Made by a program: the position numbers and the translations under genes
From: Blastocladiella emersonii ATCC 22665
Taxonomy: Eukaryota > Blastocladiomycota > Blastocladiomycetes > Blastocladiales > Blastocladiaceae
DNA: 64,000 nucleotides
Assembly (NCBI GenBank): GCA_025594325.1
Contig: JANHCV010000007.1
Location: 434,001-498,000 of the forward strand
Direction: 5' to 3'
The notes under the pieces: model-generated
Database searches by the model: none
Seen by the model: the letters and a program-made list of their open reading frames with translations, nothing else
Told to the model about the DNA's origin: nothing
Shown here: in pieces, positions 52,301 to 62,318 of the stretch
How positions within the stretch are numbered: position 1 is the stretch's first letter
Layout: every line of letters begins with the position of its first letter

Positions 52301-54989
52301 GGAACGTAGCCGCGGCGTCGTCGCCGTCGGCGGCGAGCGACTGCAGGCACCGGGTGACGCGGAGGACCGGGTTGTTCTGGGTACCCGAGACGTCGCCGGG
52401 GAGCGCGGCGAGGTCGACGGCCTGCGCCGTGAGCAGCCGCGTGAGCGGGCCGGGCGCGACCTGCGCGGCGAGGATGCGCGCGAGGACGGCCTTGGCGTAC
52501 GCCTTGGCGGCGTCCGGGATCGGCTCGGCCCCGTCGGCGGCGTTCGCCTGGGCGAGCTGCGCCACGAGCGCGGCGACCATGGGGCTGAACGGCAGGTCCG
52601 CCTCGGCGTCGGCGTCCTCGGCCGTCGCGTCCTGGTCGAGGCTCGCGCCGATCAGATCGAGCATGGCGTAGACGCGCTGGGTGGCGAACCCGAACAGGTT
52701 GGTGACGAACACGATGACGTCCATGGACGCGGGGAAGTCAGCGAGCCACCACTGCGGCTCGGCCGCGCACGCCGCAAACACGTTGGACGCGGCGAGGAGC
52801 TTGACGAGGAGCGGCGTCGACTGGTCGGCAAACTCGCCCGTCGCGTGGAGACGGAGCAGGGTGGCGAGCGATTTCGGCGCGAGCGTGGGCGGGACGACGC
52901 GGAGGAGGGCGAGGAGCTCGGCGCACAGCTCGGGCGGCGGGAGCGGCGCGAGGAGCTTGGAGGTATCGAACGCGGGGGTCCAGCGCGGTAGGAGCTCGGC
53001 GTGCAGCTTGATGGCGCGGACCGCGCACAGGTACACCATAGCGGGCTGGACGCCCTCGGCCTCCTCGAGCGCGCGCGCCGCGGGGTCCGTGACCGTGTCC
53101 AGATCATAAACGCCCGCGGCGAGCCGGCCCTGCGCGTTGAACAGGACCTTCTGGATCGACGCAAAGTCGGGGAGCAGACGCGCGACGTGGTTGGCGAGCT
53201 CCTCGCGGGCCGCGGCCCACTTGGCGGCCGCGTCGGCGTCGCGGTCCGACCACCACGCGGCGGCCGCGGCGAGCGCCGCGTCGGCCTGGCCGTACTTTTC
53301 GAGGACCGCGACGGCGAGGCGCAGCGTGAAGAAGAGGACGACGGGCGAGGCGAGCGACAGGCCGCGCGCGAGGTTCGCGCGCGTGATGGGCGGCGACGGC
53401 GCGACGTGCGCGAGGATGTGCGCGAGCGGCGGCGGGTCGAGGAGGTACACGTCGTTGGAGCTGCTGCTGGACGCGGCCGTCTGTGCGCCGAGATCGGTGT
53501 CGTCGCTTCCCGAAACAGCCGAGGCAGCGGCGTGGCTCGGGTCGAGCAGCTTCGGGAGCGGCGCGGCGACGAGGTCGCACACTAGGTTGACGTTGGCGAC
53601 CCAGCGGGCCGAGGGGCGCGGGTCGAGCGACATGGCGACGGTCTTGGTGTAATGGCCGACGAGCTCGGGCGACGCAGCGAAGATGCCGAACAGGAGCTCG
53701 CGCTGGAGGGCGTCGGTGATGTCGAGCTTGGTGGCGACGAGGGCGAGGAGCGGGTTGAAGAGGCGGTGTGCGCCGGCGGTCGACGGGTAGAGGCCGCGGT
53801 CGCGGAAGCAGACACCGGCGCCGGGCGTGGTGCACAGGCGGACGAGGAAGGCGTGGACGGCGTCGCGGTGGGCGGGGGCGAGGTACAGCTTGCGGAACAC
53901 GTCAAGCATGTACTGGTTGAAGAAGTGCATCTTGGTGGTGCGCGGCAGCTTGAGGTCGTCGGCGGCGGAGAGGAGGGCGTCGAGCAGGTCGGAGACGGCG
54001 TCGGGCGCGTCGGCCTCGAGGTCGCGAGTCAGCGGGCCAACGTAGTCGCGCGTCTCGAGGATGCGCTTGCGCACGGGGGTTTCAGAGGAGAGCAGCGCCG
54101 CGATGAACTGCATGTACGCGGAGCGCACCGTGGTGTGCGGCGTGGCATTCTCGGTGCGCGCGCGCTTGGCGCCGCGCCCCTTGCCTTCGGCCTCCACCTC
54201 GTCCTCGCCATCGGCAGCAGCCGGCTGCTCACCGTCCGCGGCAGCAGCGGGCGCCTTGCCGCCGTTCTTGGCGTTGGCGCGAGCGACAAAGGGTTTGGCG
54301 AGCTGCGGGTAGGGCTGCAGGAGCTCAGCGTTGATAAGCTCGAGGGCGTGGCCGTCGCGCACGCCCATGGTGAGGGTGCGCAGGGTGGCGATGGTGGTGA
54401 GCGGGTGGGACGAGGTCTTGAGCTGGTCTTCGAGGAAGCGCGAGTGGGCCTTGAGCAGGTGGCGGAAGAGCGGCGCGCGGTGGGTGGGCAGCGGGATCGG
54501 GACCGACAGGAAGAGGCCGATCACGTCGAGGATGACTGACTGGAGCGGGCGGTGGGACTAGATTCGTGGGAGCGAGAGTTAGCGCGGCGTTCGTGTCGAC
54601 GGGTGATGAGAAGTGCGGCGGACCTTGCTCCAGTCAAACGCGCTCCAGATGTGCCGCAGGTCCGGGTGCTCGTCAATGTACTCGATGATGACGCGCTGTG
54701 CGGCAATGTGCTTTGGGTGGTCGGGCTTGAAGAGCAAGCGCAGGTGGTCCTTGAGCTGCTTGCAGGCTAGGCGGGTGCGGATCAGAGCGAGTTCGGCCGC
54801 ATCTATGACTTAATATCGCGTACCGCGCGTCAGGAGCTCCATGTGGTCCGTCTCGAGGACCTGGGCGAGCTCCTGGGCCGACTGGAAGCACGTCACATCG
54901 TGGTGGTGCACGGCTGGCGCGGCAGCCGCTGGCGCATCGGCCGTGGCCACCGCGGCGACCTCGGGTTGTGCTGATGTTGTTTCTACCAT
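49392..54989 (-). CDS. URB1: URB1/Npa1 homologue, nucleolar pre-60S factor
   Basis: Large helical-repeat protein of early pre-60S particles. Exons 54989-54824, 54766-54624 and 54557-49392, joined by introns of 57 nt (GTACGC...CGCCTAG) and 66 nt (GTCCGC...ATCTAG, branch CTAAC), give about 1824 residues (yeast Urb1 has 1764). The N-terminal Npa1 region is recognisable: DVTCFQSAQELAQVLETDH, HIWSAFDWSK, RDYVGPLTRDLEADAPDAVS, TTKMHFFNQYMLDVFRKLY and CTTPGAGVCFRDRGLYPS. An acidic and Lys-rich insert (about residues 200-240) may be a nuclear signal. A conserved C-terminal block includes YDPRFFLAMALKYLEQGNTI and the following HLVGLAIAAL helix. Alanine-rich helices fill the rest. Large antisense frames across this gene are shadows. 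Confidence 0.87.
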
Positions 54990-55761
54990 GTGGTCGTCGA
55001 CGGTGCCGGTGCGGCGAGTTTCATGGGCTATCCGTGATTCCGTGTGCGACGCGACTCGACTCACGACACTTCAGCGCGAGGAACGCGTAGTTCGGAAACG
55101 CAGAGCGAGAGGCGCGGTCGAGTTTTCGACGTCAGGTGAGGCGGGGTGACGCGTCGCCGGGCAGCAAAGGGCAGGGACGGCCCTGCCATCACGCATCAGA
55201 TAAGCCGCGATCGCGCGCGTCGGGTCGGCAAACAAACCGCGCCGTATCGCTCATCGCTCATCCTTGCTTGCCCCGCGATGCCTTGAGCCTCAAGAACCAC
55301 GCCCGTGCCCGACTCTCCCTCTCCCACTCACGCACCGCTATTCGCAACGTATCACACGCTCACGGAACAACCACGCATCGAGCCGCTCGCCTGCTGTCCA
55401 CGACGACGACCTGCAGCGACCGACCTCCATCTCCTTCTGAGGTATTGCTCGCTGCTGCCGCGTACCCGGCACGCCCGCTGTTGCCGGTGCCCGGAACGAA
55501 CGGAGCACTGACGACCCGACCGAACCCGCCGACCTAAACAGAGACCTCTAAGCGCGACGATCGGAATCCCCACATCCCGGCTCGCCCGGCCCTGACCCGA
55601 CTACCTGGCTTGCCCGGATAACCTGCGCCCTGCTGACGGTGTCGCGTACCGACCAACCGACCGAGCTCTTTCAACACGGGCTCGTCCCTTCCCACCCGTC
55701 CCCTCTCCCTCCGACTGCGCGCACCGCATCGGGAACCCCAACCACATCACCACACGCTACC
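54990..55761. other. Divergent intergenic region between URB1 and mitoferrin
   Basis: A 772-bp stretch separating divergent genes. The half nearest mitoferrin is C-rich, as in other leaders here. No specific motif or small gene was recognised. Confidence 0.4.
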
Positions 55762-56811
55762 ATGTCCTCTTCGTCCCCATACTCGCCAAGCTACTCTCCC
55801 GCCGCCGTCGCCGCCGCGTCGCTCGCCGCCTCGATGCCCGCGCCCGTGTCCGAATCTTCGATGGTCGCCGCGAACCCGGTCGAGATCGACCCCGACTACG
55901 AGGCGCTGCCGCCGACGGCGGGCCCGATCGCGCACATGGTGGCGGGCGCGCTGGCGGGGATCACGGAGCACACGGTCATGTACCCGGTGGACGCGGTCAA
56001 GACGCGGCTGCAGATCCTGTCGCCGACGCCGCAGGCGCTGTACTCGGGCACCATGAACGCGTTTGCCAAGATCTCGTCGACCGAGGGTGTGCGCGCGCTG
56101 TGGCGCGGGGTGTCGTCGGTCGTCGTCGGTGCCGGGCCCGCGCACGCGCTGTATTTCGCCACGTACGAGCACTTCAAGGCGTGGGCCATGGAGATCTCGC
56201 ACGCCGAGGACGAGCGCAACATCCACCCGGCGTGGGCGGGCGCCGCGGGCGCGACGGCGACTGTGGTGCAGGACGCGATCATGAACCCGTTCGACGTGAT
56301 CAAGCAGCGCATGCAGACCTTCTCGGGCCACCAGTACACGTCGCTCGTGCACTGCGCGCGGTCGGTGCTCGCCAACGAGGGGTTCCGCGCCTTCTACGTG
56401 TCGTACCCGACCACGCTGTCCATGTCGATCCCGTTCCAGTCGATCCATTTCGCCGTGTACGAGGCCGCCTCGGCCGCGCTCAACCCGTCGCGCCACTACG
56501 ACCCGAAATCGCACATTGTCGCCGGTGCCGCGGCGGGTGCGCTCGCGTCGCTGGTGACGACGCCGCTCGACGTGGCCAAGACGCTGCTGCAGACCAAGGG
56601 CGAGGTCAGCGACCCGGCGATCCGCAACGCCCGCGGCATGCGCGACGCGCTCCGGCTCGTGTGGGCGCGCGAGGGCGCCCGCGGGTTCGCCAAGGGTTGG
56701 GCGCCGCGAGTGCTGTCGCACATGCCCGCCACCGCCGTGTGCTGGACCACGTACGAGTACTTCAAGTTCTTCATGTCCACGTCGGCCGCGGACGCGGCGG
56801 CGATGGCATAG
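55762..56811 (+). CDS. Mitochondrial iron carrier (mitoferrin, MRS3/MRS4 type)
   Basis: Inner-membrane carrier of 349 residues that supplies iron to the matrix. Three carrier repeats are visible, each with the PX[DE]XX[KR] signature: MYPVDAVKTRLQ, MNPFDVIKQRMQ and TTPLDVAKTLLQT. The text between (GPIAHMVAGALAGITEHTVM, GPAHALYFATYEHFK, SIPFQSIHFAVYE, GWAPRVLSHMPATAVCWTTY) is typical of the mitoferrin branch. The start at 55762 has a good context (CTACCATG); the upstream frame is unsupported. An N-terminal extension of about 60 Ser/Ala-rich residues precedes repeat 1. Single exon. Confidence 0.92.
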   Translation: MSSSSPYSPSYSPAAVAAASLAASMPAPVSESSMVAANPVEIDPDYEALPPTAGPIAHMVAGALAGITEHTVMYPVDAVKTRLQILSPTPQALYSGTMNAFAKISSTEGVRALWRGVSSVVVGAGPAHALYFATYEHFKAWAMEISHAEDERNIHPAWAGAAGATATVVQDAIMNPFDVIKQRMQTFSGHQYTSLVHCARSVLANEGFRAFYVSYPTTLSMSIPFQSIHFAVYEAASAALNPSRHYDPKSHIVAGAAAGALASLVTTPLDVAKTLLQTKGEVSDPAIRNARGMRDALRLVWAREGARGFAKGWAPRVLSHMPATAVCWTTYEYFKFFMSTSAADAAAMA

Positions 56812-57012
56812 TTTGCCGGCAAAGAGTAGTTTTTGAACCCGCTATATATACATATTGATACAGGCCCCTCTCCCTTGTGTTGACGTTCGTGAGGTCGGTG
56901 AGGCCTCGAGCGAGACTTGGTCGCTGATCCTCGCGTCTCTCATCCACTCCACTTTGTGCATGCAAAACTTCCGTCTATCAACTCTACCCGCCCTCTCCTC
57001 ACCCCGCCGCAC

Positions 57013-57642
57013 TCAGCAGCAGATCGCAAGACACATCCAGCAATCCCGATCGCGCTTCATCTCCTCCTTCTCGCGCTCCGCGCGCTTGAGTTCCTCCTCG
57101 AACTTCTTGGCCTCCGCCGCCTTCTCCTTGGCGCGCGCCGCGTCCTCGCTGCCCGCATCCAGCGTCGGGGTCCACACGAGCGCCCCACCGCTCGTCTCGT
57201 ACGCCCACCCGTACACGCGCGCGTTGGCCTGGGTGCGGCCGGCCACGATCGCCTTCTGCTCGTCGGGCGAGACCACGAGCGGCGCGGGGGACGCGGGGCC
57301 CGGGATCGCGGCGGACGTGCTGGGCGAGGTGAAGTGGATGGTCGCGAGGCAGTTGGGCGCGGACGTGGCCGGCATACCGGCGCCGGGTTGCGCGGCGACG
57401 ACGCGCGAGTCGAACAGCGCCAGCGTGACGGCGTCCGAGGCGGGGTCCGAGGTCACCCAGATGTCGAGCGCGGCGATCGGGACCACGGCGAGTTCTGGGA
57501 ACACGAGCAGGAGAGAGGAGAAGCACGGGATCGACGGGCGGCCGAGCGCGAGGGTCGCGGGGCCCGCGGAGGTCAGGGTCGTGGCCGAGGCGGAACCGGG
57601 CGGGTACACCGGAGCGTCGAGCTGGGATTTCTTGGTGTCCAT
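57013..57642 (-). CDS. Orphan protein with a cysteine-rich C-terminus
   Basis: 209 residues, single exon, starting MDTKKSQLDAPVYPPGSASA. The body is Ala/Ser/Pro-rich with short beta-like stretches (FPELAVVPIAALDIWVTSDP, SPDEQKAIVAGRTQANARVY and onward to GWAYETSGG). A charged coiled coil follows (AKEKAAEAKKFEEELKRAER and onward), then a terminal CWMCLAICC. A Cys cluster after a basic coil at the extreme C-terminus suggests palmitoylation or other membrane attachment; this is inference. A TATA box lies about 65 bp upstream, supporting a real gene. No family was recognised. Confidence 0.65.
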   Translation of the reverse strand: MDTKKSQLDAPVYPPGSASATTLTSAGPATLALGRPSIPCFSSLLLVFPELAVVPIAALDIWVTSDPASDAVTLALFDSRVVAAQPGAGMPATSAPNCLATIHFTSPSTSAAIPGPASPAPLVVSPDEQKAIVAGRTQANARVYGWAYETSGGALVWTPTLDAGSEDAARAKEKAAEAKKFEEELKRAEREKEEMKRDRDCWMCLAICC

Positions 57643-57706
57643 GGTGGGCTGCTTCTTGGCTTACGTTGTGTGTGAGTGACGAGAGAGCGCGGCGGGCAAG
57701 AGCGAA

Positions 57707-57713
57707 CTTTATA
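57707..57713 (-). promoter_or_regulatory. TATA box of the Cys-tailed orphan gene
   Basis: Minus-strand TATAAAG, 65 bp upstream of the ATG at 57642, the same spacing as at the DHCR7 gene. Confidence 0.55.
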
Positions 57714-57892
57714 GGGCCCGGCGAGCGAGGCCCACCAGACGGACGCTGGCCGCGGCCACACGGACGCTGCCGCAGGATCGGCTGCGTTCCCTGGCTCCGG
57801 CACCCTCCTGACCACGGGGGTCAGTTGGTCATGCGCGCGTGGGGCATTTGAACGAGGCGCGGTCCGTGCTGCTAAGGAGCTAAACCCGGAAT

Positions 57893-58801
57893 CTATTCAG
57901 TGCGGCGGAGCCAATCCGCAACAATCTGCACAAACTCGGCCGGCCTCTCCGCGTGCGGCCAGTGCCCGGCGCCCTCCATACTCGCCACCTCGGCGTTCGG
58001 GAACAGCGCGTGGAGCTCGGGCAGGTGCGTGTCGGGGATGTACCCGGACCGGGTCCCGCGCACAAACAGCGCGGGCTGGGTGTAGACCGGTCCCTCCCCC
58101 AAAGAGTAGTTCCACATGGTCGGCATAAACGCGGCGATCGCCGGCAAATTGATCCGGAACCGGAGCTCGCCGTCGGGCGTGGCGACGAGGTTGGTGAGGA
58201 GGAACATGCGGATCGACTCGTCGGGGACGTGTTCCGCCAGAAAATCCTGGGCCGCGCGGCGCCGCGTGAGCCGCATGTCGTCGAGCTGCCGCATCAGGTC
58301 GAGGTACCGCGCGAACGTGTTGGCGCCGTTGGGCGCGGCGACCGGGGACACGTCCACGATCACGAGGCGCGGGAACTTGGCTGGGTGTGCGACGGCGGCC
58401 GACATGGCGACGCGGCCGCCCATCGAGTGCCCGACGAGCACGGATTGGGAGACAGCGAGTTCGGGCAGAAGCGCGGCAACGTCGCCCGCCATCTCCCCAT
58501 AACCCATGCGCGGGACGTGCGGCGACGCGCCGTGGTTGCGCAGGTCGACGGGGACGACGGCGTGGCCTGACGCCGAGGCGAGCGATTTGGCCACGCCGCG
58601 CCAGTTCTGCTTGGACCCGAATAGCCCGGGGAGGACGACGAGCGGGTCCGGCTTGCGCGGGATACCCGAGTCGGCCGCGGGCTCGTGCACCGCGTGCGAC
58701 AACGGGACCACCACCGCCGTCGCCAGACCACGGCGGGCGGTCGCGGCGGACGTTGCACCGACTAGAGCGCGGCGCAGGGCGTGCGCGGTTGCTGCATGCA
58801 T
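57893..58801 (-). CDS. Mitochondrial alpha/beta hydrolase, ABHD11/Imo32/Eat1 type
   Basis: 302 residues from the ATG at 58801. The first 30 residues (MHAATAHALRRALVGATSAA, then TARRGLATAV) are basic and Ala-rich without acidic residues, as in a mitochondrial presequence. The fold shows the oxyanion motif LPGLFGSKQNW, PVDLRNHGASPH, the nucleophile elbow GHSMGG (Ser126) and GAGHWPHAERP with the catalytic His (about 280). GLFGSKQNWRG and DLRNHG.SPH are typical of the ABHD11/Imo32 group, which includes yeast Eat1 (alcohol acetyltransferase/esterase). The substrate here is not determined. It is divergent from the paraoxonase-like gene 340 bp away. Confidence 0.88.
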   Translation of the reverse strand: MHAATAHALRRALVGATSAATARRGLATAVVVPLSHAVHEPAADSGIPRKPDPLVVLPGLFGSKQNWRGVAKSLASASGHAVVPVDLRNHGASPHVPRMGYGEMAGDVAALLPELAVSQSVLVGHSMGGRVAMSAAVAHPAKFPRLVIVDVSPVAAPNGANTFARYLDLMRQLDDMRLTRRRAAQDFLAEHVPDESIRMFLLTNLVATPDGELRFRINLPAIAAFMPTMWNYSLGEGPVYTQPALFVRGTRSGYIPDTHLPELHALFPNAEVASMEGAGHWPHAERPAEFVQIVADWLRRTE

Positions 58802-59140
58802 GGTTTTCGAGGGGCGAGCAAGGAGAACAGGGGCGGGGATGGGCGGAGGCGGCACGTGACGGGTTTCAGGCGCGTTGCGTTGCGAGGCGTTCCCGTTGTG
58901 CCCGTCTCGCGGCTCTCCCTTCGTCCTCTTGAAGTTGAACGGAGACGCGCGCGCGCCGGGCATCGGAACTCGGTGCGTCCCGCCGTGATCGCCGCTGTGG
59001 CGCGCCGAACGGATGCATCGCCCCATGGATCGCTGCTGCTCGGCGTCGCGCCACGGCCGCGCGCGCTACCGCCATGTATACTCGACTCGGATCACCGACA
59101 CCTCATCCCCACAACGTGTAGCTCTCCACCCCCAACCATC

Positions 59141-60510
59141 ATGAACGGACCCATCAAAGGCGTCCTCGCATTGCTCGCGCTCCTCGCCGCCGCGCTCGCC
59201 GTTGCCGCGGGCGTGTACTGGCCGTTCGTGTCTCGGACGTACGACCTAGCGTTCCCCGCGTCCTGGCCCGAGCACTCTACCACAAACCTCGCCAAGCGGT
59301 GCACGACCCTCGACAAGTCGCTGTACGGGTGCGAGGACGTGGTCGTGCACGGCGACTACGCGTACCTGGCGTGCTCGTCGCAGGAAGCGCGCGCGGCGTG
59401 GTTCCCGGCCGTCGGGCACCGCGACGCGGCCGCCAAGGTGCCCGCCGACAAGTTCTACGTGTACGACTTTGCGGAAAAGGAGCTCAAGCCCGTCAAGGTG
59501 CTCGGCACCCCCGGGATCGGCGCGGGTCTGTCGCTGCACGGGCTCGCGGTGCACGACGGGCTCAAGCCGAACAAGGTGGTCGTCGCGGCCGTCAACCACC
59601 GGCGCGCCGGCGGGTCGTGCGTCGAGCTGTTCGACCACCGCACGGGCACCGACGAGCTGATCCACTTCGAGACGGTGTGCGACCCGCTCATCTACAACCC
59701 CAACGATATCGCCATGGTGTCGCGCCGGTCCTTTTACGTGACCAACTTCTTGTCCAAGGATGCGGACGCCAAGCAGGCGCAGCGCGAGGCCATGTTCCGG
59801 TCAGCCACCTCCAACATCGTGTTCCGCGGCGAGGACGGCAAGGTGACGGTCGTCCGCGAGGGGCTCGCGGGTGCCAACGGGATTGCGCTGTCCCCGAACA
59901 AGCAGCAGCTGTACCTCGCCGAGTCGACCAGGTACGTTTTCTCCTCTTTTCGGTGCGCCCGCCCCTCGCTCACTCTCCCCCCACGTGCGTGTGTAGCGGC
60001 GAGCTCTCGATCTGGGACATCCAGGCCGACCACTCGCTGCGGCTGTCGGGCCCGAAACTCGTGGCGCCCACGCCGCTCGACAACATCAACGTGATCCCGG
60101 AGACGGGCGCCATCGTCCTCGGCGCGCCCGCGTCGACGTGGGCCTACTACCGCGCGAGCCAGGCCAAGTTCGCCTACTCGAACGCCAAGAAGCCCGCTGG
60201 CGGGTCCACGAAGGGCGGTAAGGCCGCGTCCGCTGCGCCCGTCGGTCCGCCCGTCCCATCGGCCGTCCTCCTCGTCACCAACGCCACCTCCAACGCCGAG
60301 AAATTCTACGGCCAGCGGTACCGCATCGACCCCGTGATTGTGGATCCCGAGGGCTCGTTCCTGTACGCGCTGTCGGCGGCCGCCGTCCACTGGCCGTCCA
60401 AGAAGGCGCTCCTCGGCGGGCCCTTCATGCGCAGCGTCGCGATTTGTGACTGGCCCGAGCAGGTGCCCACCGCGGGCGCGAGTGAGAAGAGCAAGAAGGC
60501 GAGCAAGTAG
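59141..60510 (+). CDS. Paraoxonase/arylesterase-like membrane-anchored beta-propeller
   Basis: 434 residues from exons 59141-59931 and 59997-60510 (65-nt phase-2 intron, GTACGT...GTGTAG). An uncleaved signal anchor (GVLALLALLAAALAVAAGVY) near the N-terminus resembles the retained leader of paraoxonases. Family features in order: GCEDVVVHGDYAYLACS, SLHGLAVHD, VVAAVNHRRAGGSCVELF, the calcium-region motif YNPNDIAMVSRRSFYVTN, EGLAGANGIALSPNKQQLYL, AESTSGELSIWD and LDNINVIPETGAIVLGAP. Paraoxonases are calcium-dependent lactonases/esterases; the natural substrate is unknown. A Lys/Gly/Ala-rich insert lies near residue 350 and the C-terminus is basic. A TATA-like TATACTC lies about 66 bp upstream. 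Confidence 0.85.
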
Positions 60511-60819
60511 CTTCCGAGAGAAGGGAGGCGGAGGAGATGTATACCTGTATACGATCCCGATTACCTGCGTGCGCGTGGTGGTGGTGGCCAGGGCCGCGTG
60601 ATCCTGAAACGCGACGCGTTGCGTGTCTCGCACACGCGCCGCTGCGGCCGCGACGGCCATCGGCACCGTGGGACTCTTCATGCATCCGTTCGATTGTCCC
60701 TGCAGGGATCCGCCTCGCTTCTCCCACGCCGCCGTGCGTGCGCGCAGCGATGAGGTCAGCAGCTACGGCATGAATCCCGCGAGCGGAGCAACCGCAGCTC
60801 CCCCTCCTCCCTTCGCGCC
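60511..60819. other. Intergenic region
   Basis: A 309-bp stretch between two tandem plus-strand genes; it includes CTGTATACG near 60544. No other signal was seen. Confidence 0.35.
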
Positions 60820-62283
60820 ATGAATCCATTGCTACGCCTCGACACGCTACCGAGCGACATCCTGCTGCACCTGCGCCGCTTCTTCCCCGCGGCCGACGCG
60901 CTGCACCTGAAGCTCGCGACGCGGGACCTCTCCGCGCTCATCCCGCTTTCCGGGTACTACCCGCGCACGCACCTGCGGTTCCTCGCGCGCACCGATCCCG
61001 CGTCAACGCGCGCCGACGAACCCTTGCTGCTCTCCCTCGTCACGTCGCCGAAGTCCGACCCGGCCGCACACCACAACTGGGCGCTCCGCGCCGCGTGCGC
61101 GCAGGGGTTCGCGCGGCTCGCGCAGGTCCTGGTCCGCGACCCGCGCGTGCGGTCGGCCCCCGACACCCCGCTCGCGTGGGTCCTGCACGCATCCGTCGCG
61201 CACCCGGGTGTCCTGGCCGCGGTGCTGGGGGACGTCCCGGACCCGACGGCGGGGCACCACCGCGCGATGCGCGCGGCCGCCGAGCAAGGGAGTGTCGCCG
61301 CGGTCCAGGTCCTGATGCGCCACCCGCTGACCACGCTCGCGCCGCCCGGGCACGCGGCGGTCGGGATCGCGGCGCAGCATGGGCATTTGGCGCTCGTCGA
61401 GTTTTTGCTGGGGCTCGGGAGCGACGAGGTGAACGTCGAGGCCGACGACCAGTACGCGGTGCGGTGGGCCGCGCGCAACGGGCACACGGCCGTCGTGCGG
61501 CGGCTGTTGCGCGAGCCCGGCGTCGATCCGGCCGGGCACAACAACTACGCGGTCCGGTGGGCTGCGCGGAACGGGCACGCGGACGTCGTCTCGCTGCTTT
61601 TGGCGGAGGAAATCGACCCGAGCGCCGACGACAACGCGGCACTGACATGGTCCATCGCCGGCGGGCACCTCGGGATCGCGCGCGCGCTCCTCGCGGACCC
61701 GCGCACCGACCTCGCGCGCGGCGACTACGCCGCGCTCGTGTGGGCGGCCGCCGAGGGCCACGCGTGGCTCGTCGCGCACCACCTCGCCACCCTGCCCAAC
61801 CTCCCAACCTCCGCCGTCGAGGCCGCGCTGACCGAATCCGCGCGCGCAGGGCACCGCGATATCCTGCGCACCCTGCTGGCCTCGCCGCTGATCGCCACGT
61901 CGCCCGTCGTCATGCACGTCCTCCGCGTCGCGTGCCGGTACGCGCAGTGGGCGAGCGCCGAGGAGATCGTGGCGCACACGACTGTGGATCCGTCGGCGGA
62001 CCGTAACTTTTTGCTCGTGTACGCGGTCCAGGGCCGCGCGGCCGGGCTGGTTCGCGCGATTCGGGAGAGTCCGCGGTGGACGCCCATGGACCCGGCCGGG
62101 GTGCGGGTGTTGATCCAGCAGGCGAAAACGGCGGGAGCTGGGCCCGAGGTGTTGGTGGAGCTGTACGCGGTGCTCGAGGACGCGGTCAAGCGGTACGGCG
62201 ACGCGGGGCTGGCGGCGGTCGTGGCCCCGGGCGTCGCGCGGATGGCCGTCGGTGCAGAGGCGCCACGGCGGCCGGGAGTCTAG
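60820..62283 (+). CDS. F-box-like ankyrin repeat protein
   Basis: 487 residues, single exon, start MNPLLRLDTLPSDILLHLRR. The N-terminal LDTLPSDILLHLRRFFPAAD looks like an F-box, which would recruit SKP1 of an SCF ubiquitin ligase. The body carries ankyrin repeats, clearest at QYAVRWAARNGHTAVVRRLL, NNYAVRWAARNGHADVVSLL and NAALTWSIAGGHLGIARALL, with the consensus AA..GH..VV..LL. The C-terminus is helical (VLVELYAVLEDAVKRYGDAG). Substrate recognition by the ankyrin part is inference. It is convergent with the receptor gene, the two stop codons lying 35 bp apart. Confidence 0.85.
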   Translation: MNPLLRLDTLPSDILLHLRRFFPAADALHLKLATRDLSALIPLSGYYPRTHLRFLARTDPASTRADEPLLLSLVTSPKSDPAAHHNWALRAACAQGFARLAQVLVRDPRVRSAPDTPLAWVLHASVAHPGVLAAVLGDVPDPTAGHHRAMRAAAEQGSVAAVQVLMRHPLTTLAPPGHAAVGIAAQHGHLALVEFLLGLGSDEVNVEADDQYAVRWAARNGHTAVVRRLLREPGVDPAGHNNYAVRWAARNGHADVVSLLLAEEIDPSADDNAALTWSIAGGHLGIARALLADPRTDLARGDYAALVWAAAEGHAWLVAHHLATLPNLPTSAVEAALTESARAGHRDILRTLLASPLIATSPVVMHVLRVACRYAQWASAEEIVAHTTVDPSADRNFLLVYAVQGRAAGLVRAIRESPRWTPMDPAGVRVLIQQAKTAGAGPEVLVELYAVLEDAVKRYGDAGLAAVVAPGVARMAVGAEAPRRPGV

Positions 62284-62318
62284 TCTCGTCCGCAGCAGTT
62301 GTATTGAAATAAAAGTCA

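Noticed and set aside
49488-52991. 1167-codon plus-strand open frame over URB1
   Set aside because: Arg/Glu/Gly-rich shadow caused by GC-biased third positions; URB1 motifs are on the minus strand.
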